DNA of 64,000 nucleotides from Chamaecyparis obtusa (lineage: Eukaryota; Streptophyta; Pinopsida; Cupressales; Cupressaceae). The stretch covers positions 210,001 through 274,000 of the forward strand of contig BSBK01005144.1 in the NCBI GenBank assembly GCA_027943335.1, given 5' to 3'. A model generated the notes under the pieces. The model ran no database searches. It saw only the letters and a program-made list of their open reading frames with translations, and had not been told where the DNA came from. Position numbers and translations under genes: made by a program. Positions 38,144-49,550 of the stretch are shown piece by piece (the stretch's first letter is position 1; every line of letters starts with the position of its first letter).

Positions 38144-40426
38144 TAACCTTGAGTGAAGCAAAAGAGAAAGATTAAGATAGCTGATGAATGATCTAATTTA
38201 GGAGAAATCGAATGATGCAACCTTGTCAAGATTGGATTGATTGATTGAAAAGATTGATTGGATGTAAGTGTAGGATACTGTACCCTATGTGTATGGGTAG
38301 ATGCCCAAAAGATGGCAGACATGAGCTCACAACACTTAGCCATTATTGAAGGTTGAATTTTGAAGATGATTTTGACAAGGTTTTGACACAAGATAAAACA
38401 GGATTCAAATCAATAGATCAGAAGGCTAGATCAAACTCAAGAGACCACTTTAGAAAAATTGATTGGATTCTTCTAGTTTCTACTCTATTCCTGACATAGT
38501 GAATTTTAAGATAGAATCTGGAAATTGGTTGTAAAAATTGAATTTCTGACAAGTTTGAAGGTTTCTGGAAACTTTGACTTTAGCTTTGATACAAGTTCCT
38601 ACAGGCTCGTATGAGTCTGGGTAGGGTCTGGCATGACAATTGGCAAGGCTCGTATGATAGTTGACACCAGAATTGAAATTTTGTTTGGTTTTTCTAACAA
38701 TACTTGTACGACAATATACAATTTCCCGTATGACTTTTTGGGGGTTCTGGAATGACAATTGGGAAAACTCGTACAAGTTTTGTAATTTTAGGATGACTTT
38801 TGACACCAGAAAGGATTTTTTTCTTTAGTTTTGCAATTTTTTCAATTTTTCAGTATCAGGTTGTTTGCATATTTTTCTGTCTAGGTTTGAAGATTTGCAT
38901 AGCAGTTTGTCTCAGATTTTTTCATTTTCAATAACCAAATAGATACCAGGCACGTAGAAAAGCAAGCAAGGGAGTTTAATCAATCAATTATGTTAAAACA
39001 ATGAGCAAGGGACAAAGAAACCTTGCACATGAACAAGAAAGTGACTTATTATTCTAACCCTAAGAATGCTACTTGTGTATGTTCTCAAAATGTTTTGCAA
39101 TCACGCACATAGTCCTAGAAAATAAAAATTTGGTTGCACTAGGGTTCATAGTAATGTTTTGACTCTACAAATTTTGTAATCTCAAGAGGGTGAAATCTAA
39201 TCTAGGTGCACTGAGGTTTTGACACAGTCTGAGAATTTAATTAATCAGGAGCTACTGAGGAGATCTGACAATGCAACAAGAGACTACACCTTTGGAGATT
39301 TCTTCCACAAGGACATTTATATAGCGACTATTGTTACCATGATGAAAATGGCTATTATCGATTGAGGTTTTGTCCATGTGGTTGACCTAATAAAGGGAAT
39401 TTCCACTATGGTTAACCCTCTCTAAAAGGAGATGCACAAAAAGGACCACATGGGGACTTAGTTCAGATTCAAGGATCTGAGTTTTTGATGTTACCCAAAA
39501 AGGGAATAGAGCATAATCCTCTAGCCTCTTCTCCTCACCAAAACATAGAAAATAGATCAATTGACATGCTAAGACTGAAACCAACTCACCAAGGTTCGTG
39601 ATGTCAACAACAATGTCTACCGAGCTCTCTAAGTGGGTCCAAGAGAGAACGTACCGTCAAAGTTGAGGAGTAAACCAAGTAAGACTGTGAGATGATAACA
39701 ATATCCTCCCTACCTACAAGGGGATCTATCTTCAAGAAGAGCTTCACATGTGAAACAAGTGAATGAAGCCCACTCTCTCAAGAATGCCACAAATAGTGTT
39801 CATAGGGCTTAATTAGTATGTTTAACAGATATGCAGGAGAGAAAATCTAGATTCTTTTTAGAGCCCAAAATGAAAGTGTGATTTATGAAAGAAAAAGACA
39901 CTTAAGCTAAACATGTGAGAGGTTCATTTTATGTCCCAAATCAAAATGTTGTCAGATGTAGCAGAATACCTCAATTCCAATGCAACGCACTTAGTAGATT
40001 TTACCTAATTTTCAATTTTGTTGTGCTTTTTCATGAGCCAAAACAACAAGTATCAATCAGAAATAGAAAGTATCAATTGTTAGGGTTAGTTGTCAGTCCA
40101 AATCTAAAAATCAAATCTAAAAGACAACCTAAAATTTAGGTACGACAATTGAAATTCTAGTATGAAAACTCGTATGACAATGTGCTACCTCCTGTATGAC
40201 AATCCAGGCACAAAATAATAGTTGGTCAGTACGCATAGGACAAAGTAACTCCCATATGACAACACATATATAACCGGCATGACACTTGAGGTTTATGACT
40301 ATTGTATGAGAGTCAGAGGGTTCTGGTACGACAATTTGTCAAATGTCATATGAAAATTGTATGGACAAAAAATAAAAATCACATTTTTTAGAGAAATTGA
40401 TAGAAAAGAATGGAAACCCATTTCAG
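38144..40426 (-). other. Element 3 long 5' leader with TCGTAYGA-type motifs
   Basis: About 2.3 kb without genes. Two clusters, 38590-38800 and 40139-40370, are rich in variants of CTCGTATGACAAT, ACTCGTACAAGTTTT and GACAATT. The part near 38990-39130 matches the leaders of elements 1 and 2. The motif clusters are described in the findings. Confidence 0.65.
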
Positions 40427-40445
40427 GGCCCCACAGTGGGCACCA
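40427..40445 (-). promoter_or_regulatory. Element 3 primer binding site
   Basis: Element-sense TGGTGCCCACTGTGGGGCC, four bases inside the 5' LTR; nearly the same site as in elements 1 and 2. Confidence 0.8.
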
Positions 40446-40449
40446 AAAA

Positions 40450-41703
40450 TGTGTGTAAAAATTGTACCTAGCTATGGACACAACACTTTAGTAAAACATT
40501 AGAGGTTAGCAAATCAAGAAATCTACAAACAAGAACAGTATAGCTAACCAGGTGATTTACTACCTTCTAATAGGTATGAGTATGGTATTCTTAGATTATG
40601 AATGAGATCAGTGATGATGCAATACCTAAACGAAGGATTTAAATGATTGAAAGCAATGAAATATGTATGCAAATTAATCTATTTTTTTAGATTGTTGATG
40701 CAATAAGATGAAAAACTGATATGAAACTAGTCTAGAATGGATTGAAATGATATGCTATGAATCTAAAAATGATATGCTATGAGATACTATGAATGAGTGA
40801 ATGCTATAATCAAAACACTAATGAAAATCTCACAATCGCCTGTTCGCAAGAGCTTGATTCTTCAGATGCGATTTCACCAGAGCTCAAGTATGCAAATTCA
40901 CAGGGGTGAAGATGAAGGACTGAGCCTCAATTATATAAAAATCCATGGCTTGATGATGCATCGAGAAAATCCATAAATCACTCTTGATAAACTTAGGTTG
41001 ATTTTTGAGTTAACAAGAAATTAGGGATAGATCAACTCATAAAATCATGCAAAAGCACTTTTTAAGTCGAAATAGAGTTTAGTTCACTTTTTCAACTCAC
41101 AATCATATGTTGAGTTTAGAAAGTTAACAAGTTGAAATTAACAATTGATTTAAAGTTGACTACTTTTTTGATTGTTTATGATTTAATATGAATTAATTTA
41201 AAAATAAAGTGATTTATTCTCAACTTAACTGATTTTGAATTAAAATAACTAATTTATGGGTTAATCTATTATTAAGTCAAACTTTATTCCAAAACTATAT
41301 TATTAAATTTGACAATTTTATTTAATCAATTAAATAAGAATTCAACTGATTATTTTTAGGAAATTTGATTTATTGTCAAATAAAAACAATATTAATTAGG
41401 AATAAATGTAATTAAATCTAATCAAATAATTAAGTGGAAGAATTAATTTAATATTTATCATATTCAATTAATCAAATTTAGGATAAATAAGATTTATCAC
41501 CAAATAATAATTAATTAAAAATAATTAGAGAAATTAGGAATATTTAGGAAATATTCCCTAATGCAGAATTAGGATAAAATCAATTAGGGTTTTGATAAGC
41601 TGATGTGCAGATGTGCCTTAGGTTAGGACTTTTGTGTTGATTTTAATTGATTTGTCGATGTAGGAGGTTAATGAACCTATAACCCATTTTTTGGGGTATT
41701 ACA
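40450..41703 (-). repeat. Element 3 5' LTR
   Basis: Homologous to 23954-25221 end to end, with the outer end GGGGTATTACA on the plus strand followed by ATACT. In element sense it begins TGTAATACCCC. Confidence 0.92.
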
Positions 41704-42694
41704 ATACTTTTCTCCAGTCAAGCTGTCCATTATGTCATCCATTCTCGGTATAGGAAACCTATATTTCACTCTTATCTTGTTGATTTCTCTAGAGTCAATG
41801 CACATTCACCATTCTCCATTCTTCTTAGGTGCTAATATAGCAGGTACTGAACAAGGACTCAAACTTTCTTAGATTAAACCTTTCTGCAACAATTCTTGAA
41901 TTTGTCAGTTCAATTCTTGATTCTTGGTAGGTGTCAACTGATGTGGTGCCTTATTTGGTAATCTACCTCCAGGGATTAGATCCATGCAATGATCAAGGCT
42001 TCTCTTAGGTGGAAAACTATTAGGTACATTATTAGAAATGATCTCACTATAGTCGGTGAGTAACTTATTAATCTCTTTAGGGATGATATCCTCTATTTTC
42101 TTACTTGGTTTGTTAGGAATCACAGAAAAACATACATCATTCTTCTTTAAATCTTAACAAATTTCTTCCTTCCATCAAGAAAACTTCCATAGATGTAAAA
42201 ATAGTACTAACAGGTTCTTCAATCAAAGGTAACAAGATTTTTCTTCTCCCATCAACCCAAATAGTATATTTATGCAATCTCCCATCATATATAGCATGTC
42301 TATCATATTGCCATAGTCTACCCAACAAAATGTGACAACAATCCATAGGCATGATATCACATAACACTTTATCATAGTACTTTCCAATTTTCAAATTCAC
42401 ATAACATTGTTCACTTACCAAGAGTTTATGCTCATCCTTGATCCATGAAATTTGATAGGGCTTTGGGTGTTTCAACCTTTTCAACTACAACTTTGTAACC
42501 ATTTCCTCAAATGCTAAGTTCTCTGAGCTTTTACTATCAATGATTACCTTCCATACTTCATCAGAAACTCTACATATGGTCTTGAAAAAACTTTTCCTTA
42601 CCAAATCTTCCTTATTACTTTCAATCCAAAGTGCTCTTCTTACCATTAAGTTCTTTTGTTTCTCAAGTTCATTTGGTGACTCTTCTTGCACCAA
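41704..42694 (-). pseudogene. Element 4 protease-like region and truncated RT start
   Basis: After gag, a frame from about 42694 to 42485 leads into HPKPYQISWIKDEHKLLVS and IMPMDCCHILLGRLWQYD (42465-42280), the linker and protease end typical of plant chromovirus-like elements. RT begins near 42100 with the GRLPNKAPHQLTP region; CIDSREINK and [13 protein letters not shown] lie next to the insertion point at 41704. Reading across the junction, RT ends there: what follows on the far side is already late RNase H. The usual catalytic YMDD/YVDD box is therefore absent. Several stops are present. Confidence 0.8.
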
Positions 42695-43701
42695 AGCATT
42701 TCTACTGCTACCAACCTTCTTACTTGCATGTGTAAACTCAAATGATCTATGTCCTTCTTCTCCACAATTGTAACAAGTTCCTCAGAAACCACCTATGTTA
42801 TAACCACCTCGGTAGTTACTGCTTCTTCCTCTAGATGAACTTTCACCTTTCCACTCAATTTTTCCTTTATCTAGATTTGTCTTTTTTGGTTTAGATCTAC
42901 TATTTTCACCATAAGATCTACCTCTTCCTCTAGGGAATCTACCACCTCTACCTCTTTTTCTTTGCTCATGTCTTTTGTTCAATTTCTCCTCGGCTTTCAA
43001 TGCAAACTGATAAGCCTCTTCAATGCTTTCCAACTTAACCAGACTAATTTCTTCTTGGATGGAAACTCTCAATCCATTCAGGTACCTAGAAATTCTTTCC
43101 ACATCATCTTCATCATGTCCAGATCTGATATCTAATCTATAGAATTCCTCAGTATAATCTTTTATTGAGCTATCTTTCTACCTCAAACTTTGCATTCGCC
43201 TAACTAGGTTAATCTGATAATCACAAGGTAAAAAATTTCCTATCAATTTGTTCACCATCTTATTCCATACCTTAATTTTTATTTTTTCCTTTCCTTTTTC
43301 TATCCAACTGTAGATGTTCCACCACAAAGGTGCATGACTCTTCAACTTTTTGCTTACAATTTTCACCTTGTTTTCCTCAGAAACATTTTCATATTCAAAG
43401 TACTTTTCCATCTCGGTGATCTAGTCCACTAATTCATTTGAATCCAATTTTCCACTATACTTAGGAGGATTGAAGTGTGGTGTGACATAAGATTTTTCAA
43501 AGCCTTCAACAATCTTTCCTCACCTTGATCCATCACCGGTGCAGGTTCTACATCACCTTTTTCTTCCTCAATTTCATCCTCACTAACATCTTCAAGATGT
43601 CTTCCACTTCTCTGGGTTGTCTCAACAACTTCTAATCTAATAGAAAGTTGTCTCAACATGTCTACCAATCCTAGATCCACATCTCCCCTCCCACAAACCA
43701 T
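42695..43701 (-). pseudogene. Element 4 gag
   Basis: A minus-strand frame opens at 43701 (MVCGRGDVDLGLVDML) with an acidic N-terminus. The capsid-like part is at 43411-43178, then LVKLESIEEAYQFALKAEEK (43040-42980), the usual gag end before an Arg/Gly-rich basic segment. A zinc knuckle at about 42724-42765 reads CYNCGEEGHRSFEF; its last Cys is Phe, one base away, so the knuckle would not hold zinc normally. Two or more stops interrupt the frame, one just before the knuckle. Confidence 0.8.
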
Positions 43702-43820
43702 CTTGAAACCCTCTATAATTATAGGCCAGATTGCAATCTACTACTCCACAACAAATCAACTAGGGTTTGACAAGAAGGAACCCTCATACCTAGATTCACA
43801 AACCTAGATCCAGATATCAC

Positions 43821-43835
43821 CTCACTCTGATACCA
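43821..43835 (-). promoter_or_regulatory. Element 4 primer binding site (initiator Met tRNA)
   Basis: Element-sense TGGTATCAGAGTGAG, two bases inside the 5' LTR, complementary to the 3' end of initiator methionine tRNA in its first eleven bases. Confidence 0.88.
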
Positions 43836-43837
43836 CC

Positions 43838-44491
43838 TAATATAAAGGAGGATAATGGAGGGGCCAAAGGATCACCCTAACCAAATCCACCTTATAGAGA
43901 TCACACGCAGAAGCAACAAACACACAAGTGAGAGAGAGAGAATACAAAAAAATTCATATATTTATTGCAACTGAATCATACATGCTGGGCTGTAAGGCCT
44001 TCCTAGTTTAGGCTAGATATTACAATAAAGTACATAAGTCCTCTGACATGCAAGGATCTTAAATTATCTTCTATCTTATAACTTCTATCTCTGATGTCCT
44101 AAACCTCTCCTAAAACTACAAACAAGGATTACAATATATACAAGAGACTACCGAACAAGTCAGCTTTCACATCCACCATCAATAGAAGGAATGACTAGAT
44201 CTAGATCTACATGCTTTCCAATGATAGATACTAGCATTAAATCTATGATCATAATTAATTGCACAAGTCAGCCTCAATAGGAACTAAAACAAACAACTCA
44301 GTAAGAAAGGATAACCAAGTGCTAGACAAGCATCACTGAGTGCCAGAGAGATAACCAACCAACTTGACACCAAAGGAAAATGAGAAACTACCGAGTTAAC
44401 TCGGTCAAAGCAGTAATCAAGCAACACATGAAAACACAAAAATGTTTTTGGTGACAAAGGATGGCCAAGGACCCGAGATGCTCTTGCATCA
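43838..44491 (-). repeat. Element 4 5' LTR
   Basis: Aligns with 21629-22305. The outer end keeps the canonical terminus (TGATGCAAGAGC in element sense), followed on the plus strand by the AAAAG duplication at 44492-44496. It contains a short GA-dinucleotide run near 43930-43942. Confidence 0.88.
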
Positions 44492-44496
44492 AAAAG

Positions 44497-45540
44497 AACT
44501 CTTCATGGTGTGCTTCTAGGATTTTTCTTTCAATCTTCAAAATCCTATTTAGACTAAGTGACATAGGACAAACCAAACTTGGATGAGTTCATTTATTCTA
44601 CTTCTAGAGAGGCCTGTCCAGAGAGAAAATTGCTTCCTCTTTGGAGAATGTCCTCAAATCGGTACTTCCCTGACTAATATAGAAATAAAGCATTGAGAAA
44701 AAAATTTGTTCATCCCCTCAAGCTCAGGTGATAAGTGTTGATGGTAGCCCAAGGTAGGTGAATATGCCTACTATTTTGGCATGGTCAACTGGGCTCTTAA
44801 GTGAGTTACACACATACAAACTGATTGGAAGGACACCACAGATCAAAATAGACACCTGTTAATCAGAGGCTTCTCAATTTACTCCTGAAGGTATCAAAAT
44901 ATTTATGTAAGGATTGATCCAAGTGGTTTTCTGGATCACTTGAAGATTAATCACCATATGTATCCCTTTTGGGGTACCAAGTTGTGGGAAAAGATTTTGA
45001 TACTAGCTTGTCTCTAGGTAGTCCTTGTTTGAAGTGATTTCAAAGTTCCAAACTCAGTGCAAACTTTTATTAAAATATACACATTCTCCAAAAACACAAT
45101 CATAAATCAGTGGTCCTCATTTTCTTGTATCCCAAAAATTTTCTTTGTCTTTTTTCCGGATTTCTTTTAGGGTATATATTGAGTTTTTTTGTCCTTTTCC
45201 ATTGAAGACAAATCAAACTAGAAGCCAAATCAAGAACCTATTAAAAACAAATCAAGTTATTTAGAAACATTGATTTAATCTATTTGCCAAAATCTTTCCA
45301 AGCTATGTCTGATTCAATCAAGCATAAGAAAATCAAGCTTCTTAATTCCTGAGTCTATCAAGAGAAGAATATTGTAGAAAGAGACCTAAAAGATCACCAA
45401 CCTTCCCTAAAGAAAATTCAAGAAGAAGAAATGTATCAAGAGAAATTGGACAATGTGGTTATAAGGCAAGAGTGAAATAGTTTGCAGCCCAATTTCAAGT
45501 CAATTGTCGCTATTTCAACCTATAAATTGAAGACTATTTT
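44497..45540. other. Non-coding stretch right of element 4
   Basis: No gene or element boundary recognised. It may continue the DNA left of 21624 (element 5 or its host), but no motif proves this. Confidence 0.5.
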
Positions 45541-46347
45541 TGGCTCCGCCAAATATCCATCATTCCTTCAAGATCCCACAAATCCTATCTCAGCATCCTA
45601 GAATCCTAGATCATTCTTAGTTGCATCCTTGCATCATCATCCCCTCAACTTGCATCATAGTTCATCCTCCTAGTTGCATCCTTGCATTATTTATCATCTT
45701 CCTCAATACATCATAGGTCATCCTTTTCAGATACATCTTGGTTATCCTCTTAGAATAGCATCATTTAGTCATCCTCCATCATCCTTGCATCTACAATCCA
45801 AAATTAGAATCCTTGCATCCATCCTTATCTCAAAACCATAATCCATCATCCTTGATCCAAATCTAGAATCCAATATCCAAGTCAAAATCATAACATCCTT
45901 GAACCAAATTCAGTGATCCAAATCCATCCACTTCATTTTATATCCTTTGAGTTGCTTCAAATCCTTATCCTAAATCAGAAATCTCCACCCTTTGACTAAG
46001 CATTATCCAGGGCTTCCTATACTTGTCTTTGTAAGCCTCATCATCTCGACAAATAGATTGGCATGCATTGAAAATAATCTCATCTTTCGAATATCATCAG
46101 TTTATCTTAGGTTGACAATCCTATCCTCTTTGATCCTACATCAAGAAGTTGCAACTCATTGTTGACAATTAGTAATCCTCCACCATCCTCCACCATCTCC
46201 CATCATCTCCTCAAACCAATCAACATCCCACCATCCTTCAATTGATCCAAATCCTTGCATCATATCCTAATCCACCATCCTTAGAGTTTTTAGGAAGCAT
46301 CTTGCATCCACCCATCATCTTCATATTCATCCTTAGATCTGCATTCC
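45541..46347 (+). repeat. Degenerate CATCC/TTGCATC-rich leader
   Basis: About 800 bp dominated on the plus strand by variants of CATCCTTGCATC and ATCCATCATCC, poor in G. It ends at the first codon of the element 6 gag, so it is probably that element's 5' leader. No LTR or primer site for element 6 was found upstream. Confidence 0.55.
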
Positions 46348-48487
46348 ATGCCTACTAAGATGCGATCCAGAAAGAGAAGGAATATGGATCCCAACTTGGC
46401 CACTAGTTCATCTGATCTCAACAATCCTATCAGCGCGATGGTGACCTATAATCCACAAATCCAAGAAGTTGAGAATGTGTGGGAAGATCTATCTAAAACC
46501 CCCGTGTCATTCTCCATGGAAGCATTCATGAGCCATCCAGGTCATGCACAAATGGTAAGTGCAATCATTGATCAAAATTGACAGGCCATATTGGAAAAAT
46601 TTGCACAAGAGGCTACTTCCATTCTGCCACATCTCTAGCCCCTCATCCCCATAAAGACCATCCATATCCCTGCTGAAACCTATACCTCCGTCATCTAATA
46701 AATCCATGATATTGATTTGTAAATATCTCAGATAGCCTCACCCATCCCCCATCTCTTGCAAAGCATCTTCACAAGTCCCACAATGCAAGAAATAATGCAA
46801 TCCACTCCCTTTTCTATCATGGGAATGACACTATCATCCTCAATATCTCAAGCCTCCACTTAGGCCCAAAGGTTCGCACAAACACAAACTCCACCTCCCA
46901 CACAAGAAACCATAGAAGTAGTTCCTCCACCTTCCATGAGCCACACAACATCATCCTTTCTAGGGGCAACACAATCATTCCCCTCTTTTACTCAGTAAGC
47001 TTTTACATCAATACCATCCTTTCCAGGGGTAATACAACCATTTTCCTCCTTCACTCAGCAAGCCTCTACATCAACACCATCCTTCCCATGGGGAACAAAA
47101 GCATCTTCTTCCACTTCTCAATAAGGATTCACCCAAGCATACATTCCACCTCCAAATTTCATTACTCACAAACAAGCCCAGCAAACTTCCTTCACAATAG
47201 GGATGCCCTTCATGGGCCCTCAAAATCTACAATCTACATCCTAGAATCCCATCATCACTTCTGCATCCTCCACATTACAACTCCTGTGATGAACTGACTC
47301 TTGTTGGGACCTCACCCAAGAAGAAATGCATGCCTTGGGTATACCAACCCAATCTCACATATCCATTCCCACAAACCAACAAGCCACTTTCCCCCAAGAA
47401 GTGCAACAACCACCATCACAACCTCCACTAGCTTCATCTTTTCCTTCGTATACCAACTATCTATCTGTATCACCCATTGCTTCTGAAGTAGTTCCACCAA
47501 CACAACAATAAAGATCTACGCATCTTGCTAGCTACCTCACACAACCACCTCCTATCTCCATCTTCTAAACAACCACTCTACCCCTCAACAATGCAGGGAT
47601 GCATCCCACATACATCAACAAATCTCAAATCCAAGTGCACCAAGGCTAATTCTTTTAGCAAGTTACACCATCCCATCAGCCTCTACCACAACATCAATAC
47701 TTCCTAGCACAACAAAAACATCCCATCATCCCCCAAAAATAACAAGCATCATCATATCCATCATAGTAGCAACATCCCATCATCCCCCAACAACAACAAG
47801 CCATTCCATATTCTCCACACCGATACACCTCCGCACCTCAACAATAATATCCTCCCCAACAACCATCACCCCAAAATCCATTCCAATCTACCTATCTTGC
47901 TAGGAAATCTCCATATCCTACTCTGTAATATCCTCCACAAAATCATCCATATTCACCAGCACCATTAGATCCTTTCCCAATGGGAGTATCCACTCCAACA
48001 TCAATCAACGCTGAATGGGAAGAGATGAAGAATGCTCTTAAAGAGGTTAAGGCTAGAACAGAGAGCAAGGCCTTCAAGTTTGATGAGGTATGTTCCTATC
48101 CCTTTGATAGATCAATTATGACAACCCCTTTTTCAAAACACTTCGAGAAACCCAAGTTCGATAAGTATCATGGGAAAGGAGATCTAGTTAGCCATGTCAA
48201 ATAATTCTATATGGCTTGCCAAGAAGTGGCATATAGTGATAATTTCATCATGTGCCTATTCCCCAAAATCTTGGGAGGAACCTCTATTGAGTGGTTTTAC
48301 AGGACACCTTATGGGACAATCACAACCTTTGTTGAACTCTCTGAGAAGTTTGTCTCTTAGTATGCCCATAATGTCGAGAATGAGCTATCATTGTTAGACC
48401 TCTATAACTCGAAGAAGAAACAAGGTGAGACCCTAGCTGATTATTTGAAATGATGGTAGAACCTTACAATAATGTTATCATATCAAC
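46348..48487 (+). pseudogene. Element 6 gag, first part, interrupted by element 2
   Basis: A single plus-strand frame from ATG 46348 runs about 713 codons to the insertion point with no frameshift but about 24 stop codons; all but four are TAG or TAA, largely in a Gln-rich context. The N-terminal two thirds is a Gln/Pro/Ser-rich domain. From about 47980 the capsid begins: EWEEMKNALKEVKART, SYPFDRSI, PKFDKYHGKGD, then LGGTSIEWFY and KKKQGETLADYLK. These match the plant retrotransposon gag order. The frame stops at the TCAAC duplication and resumes at 63117. Confidence 0.82.
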
Positions 48488-49526
48488 TGTATACACCCTA
48501 AAATGGTCACCTAGACTATGGGCCCCCATTCTTCAATTTATCAAATGACGGAATCAATTTATCAATTTCCTAAATCAATTCTTTGCAATATTTTTCAATT
48601 CAAATCAATTTCCTTGATCAAATCGTAATTAATTCAATTATTTCAATATTTCCTAAGGTTTGATGATTTATCCTAAGTCTCATTTAATTAAAAGAACATG
48701 CTCCCTTTTAAATAAATTAAAAATCTTTTAATTAAATAATGGAAATCACTTTGCTAAAACTAATAGAATAAAAAGAAAAAGAAAAAGAAAAAGTGCACTT
48801 TCCAATGAGATAGAATCTTTTGACTTTTTGAAAAAGGTTTTTGCTTGTTTATCTCAATCACTCATTATTTTGCCTCTTAATCATGCCTATTGATTTTGCC
48901 TCTTGAGAATCTTGAGCACATGGATCAACCAAGATTTAATCTCCACCATTGCTCATTTATTTTTGCCTCTTAATCTTGACCGTCCATTCATTTCTAAATC
49001 CTTGATAAGGAATCCTCTCCTTCTCATTTTAGAGATCCAAGATTTTATGTATTGTTATACTGCAGGTTTGGAGAGTGATTTTGGAGGAGAGTTTGAGCAC
49101 TTGAGCTTGAACATTGCAACTTCTCTTTTCTTGTCTTCTTCTCTCATGCCTCCATGGCAATCCATTTAAATAACTCTTGCACTTGCATGTTAGATTAGAT
49201 TCATATTTCATTTCATAGAATAATCTTGTATGCATATGTCCTTTCATAGATTAGTTTTCTTTCATGCATTATTATCATATATAATAGCTTTCATTTTCAT
49301 TTTCATACATACTTGATGATCATGGAGACTAGCACTCTTGCTTTTCCTCTTTGAATCTCTCATTTTATGGTGTACTTGCATGGGCACAAACTAGGTCTAA
49401 ACTGAGGGCCTCCATTATAACCCCTTGCACTCCATGAATAGAAAGCTATGAGTCTCCATTTGAGACCTCATTCTTGAGAAATCTTGGATATAATGACTAA
49501 TAGAAGTGTGTCAACATTTTAGTGCA
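48488..49526 (+). repeat. Element 2 5' LTR
   Basis: Starts TGTATACACCC and ends TTTTAGTGCA. About 12 of the first 195 positions differ from the 3' copy, counted by eye. It lacks most of the TTTAATTAAA-rich block found in the LTRs of element 1 and is about 310 bp shorter. Confidence 0.93.
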
Positions 49527-49532
49527 ATTTTT

Positions 49533-49550
49533 TGGCGCCCACCGTGGGGT
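49533..49550 (+). promoter_or_regulatory. Element 2 primer binding site
   Basis: TGGCGCCCACCGTGGGGT, six bases after the LTR end. The primer tRNA was not assigned. Confidence 0.83.

Larger units (their letters stand above)
23954..41703 (-). mobile_element. Element 3: full-length Tat-type Ty3/gypsy element with antisense gene
   Basis: LTRs at 23954-25221 and 40450-41703 are flanked by ATACT at 23949-23953 and 41704-41708. It has a primer site at 40427-40445 and a polypurine tract at 25222-25236. Minus-strand order is leader, gag, protease, G-patch-like domain, RT, RNase H, integrase, hairpin units, then a 3' region of about 5.6 kb containing a plus-strand (antisense) plant mobile domain gene. 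All coding parts carry stops or frameshifts. It sits inside element 4, splitting its pol. The LTR copies differ at about 14 of 220 positions by eye. Confidence 0.93.
21629..44491 (-). mobile_element. Element 4: chromovirus-like Ty3/gypsy element, split by element 3
   Basis: LTRs at 21629-22305 and 43838-44491 are flanked by AAAAG at 21624-21628 and 44492-44496. On the minus strand the order is 5' LTR, initiator-Met primer site, gag with CCHC knuckle, protease-like region and the first part of RT, then the element 3 insertion at 41704/23953, then the end of RNase H, integrase, a GPY/F-like C-terminal domain and the 3' LTR. The RT core is missing (see findings). LTR copies differ by roughly 11% over about 215 bp compared by eye, more than those of the element inserted in it. 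Order of domains and initiator-Met priming fit a chromovirus-type element; no chromodomain was identified. Confidence 0.88.

Noticed and set aside
43821..43835. A tRNA fragment
   Set aside because: The match to initiator Met tRNA is a primer binding site directly inside an LTR, with no cloverleaf around it.
47312..47511. Overlapping short frames on both strands at 47301-47511
   Set aside because: Only the frame in phase with the element 6 gag makes sense; the others are shadows of its Pro/Gln/Ser-rich region.
46348..48487. A changed genetic code reading TAA/TAG as Gln in the element 6 gag
   Set aside because: TGA stops also occur in the same frame, the other elements use normal stops, and plant nuclear genomes use the standard code; C-to-T decay explains it.
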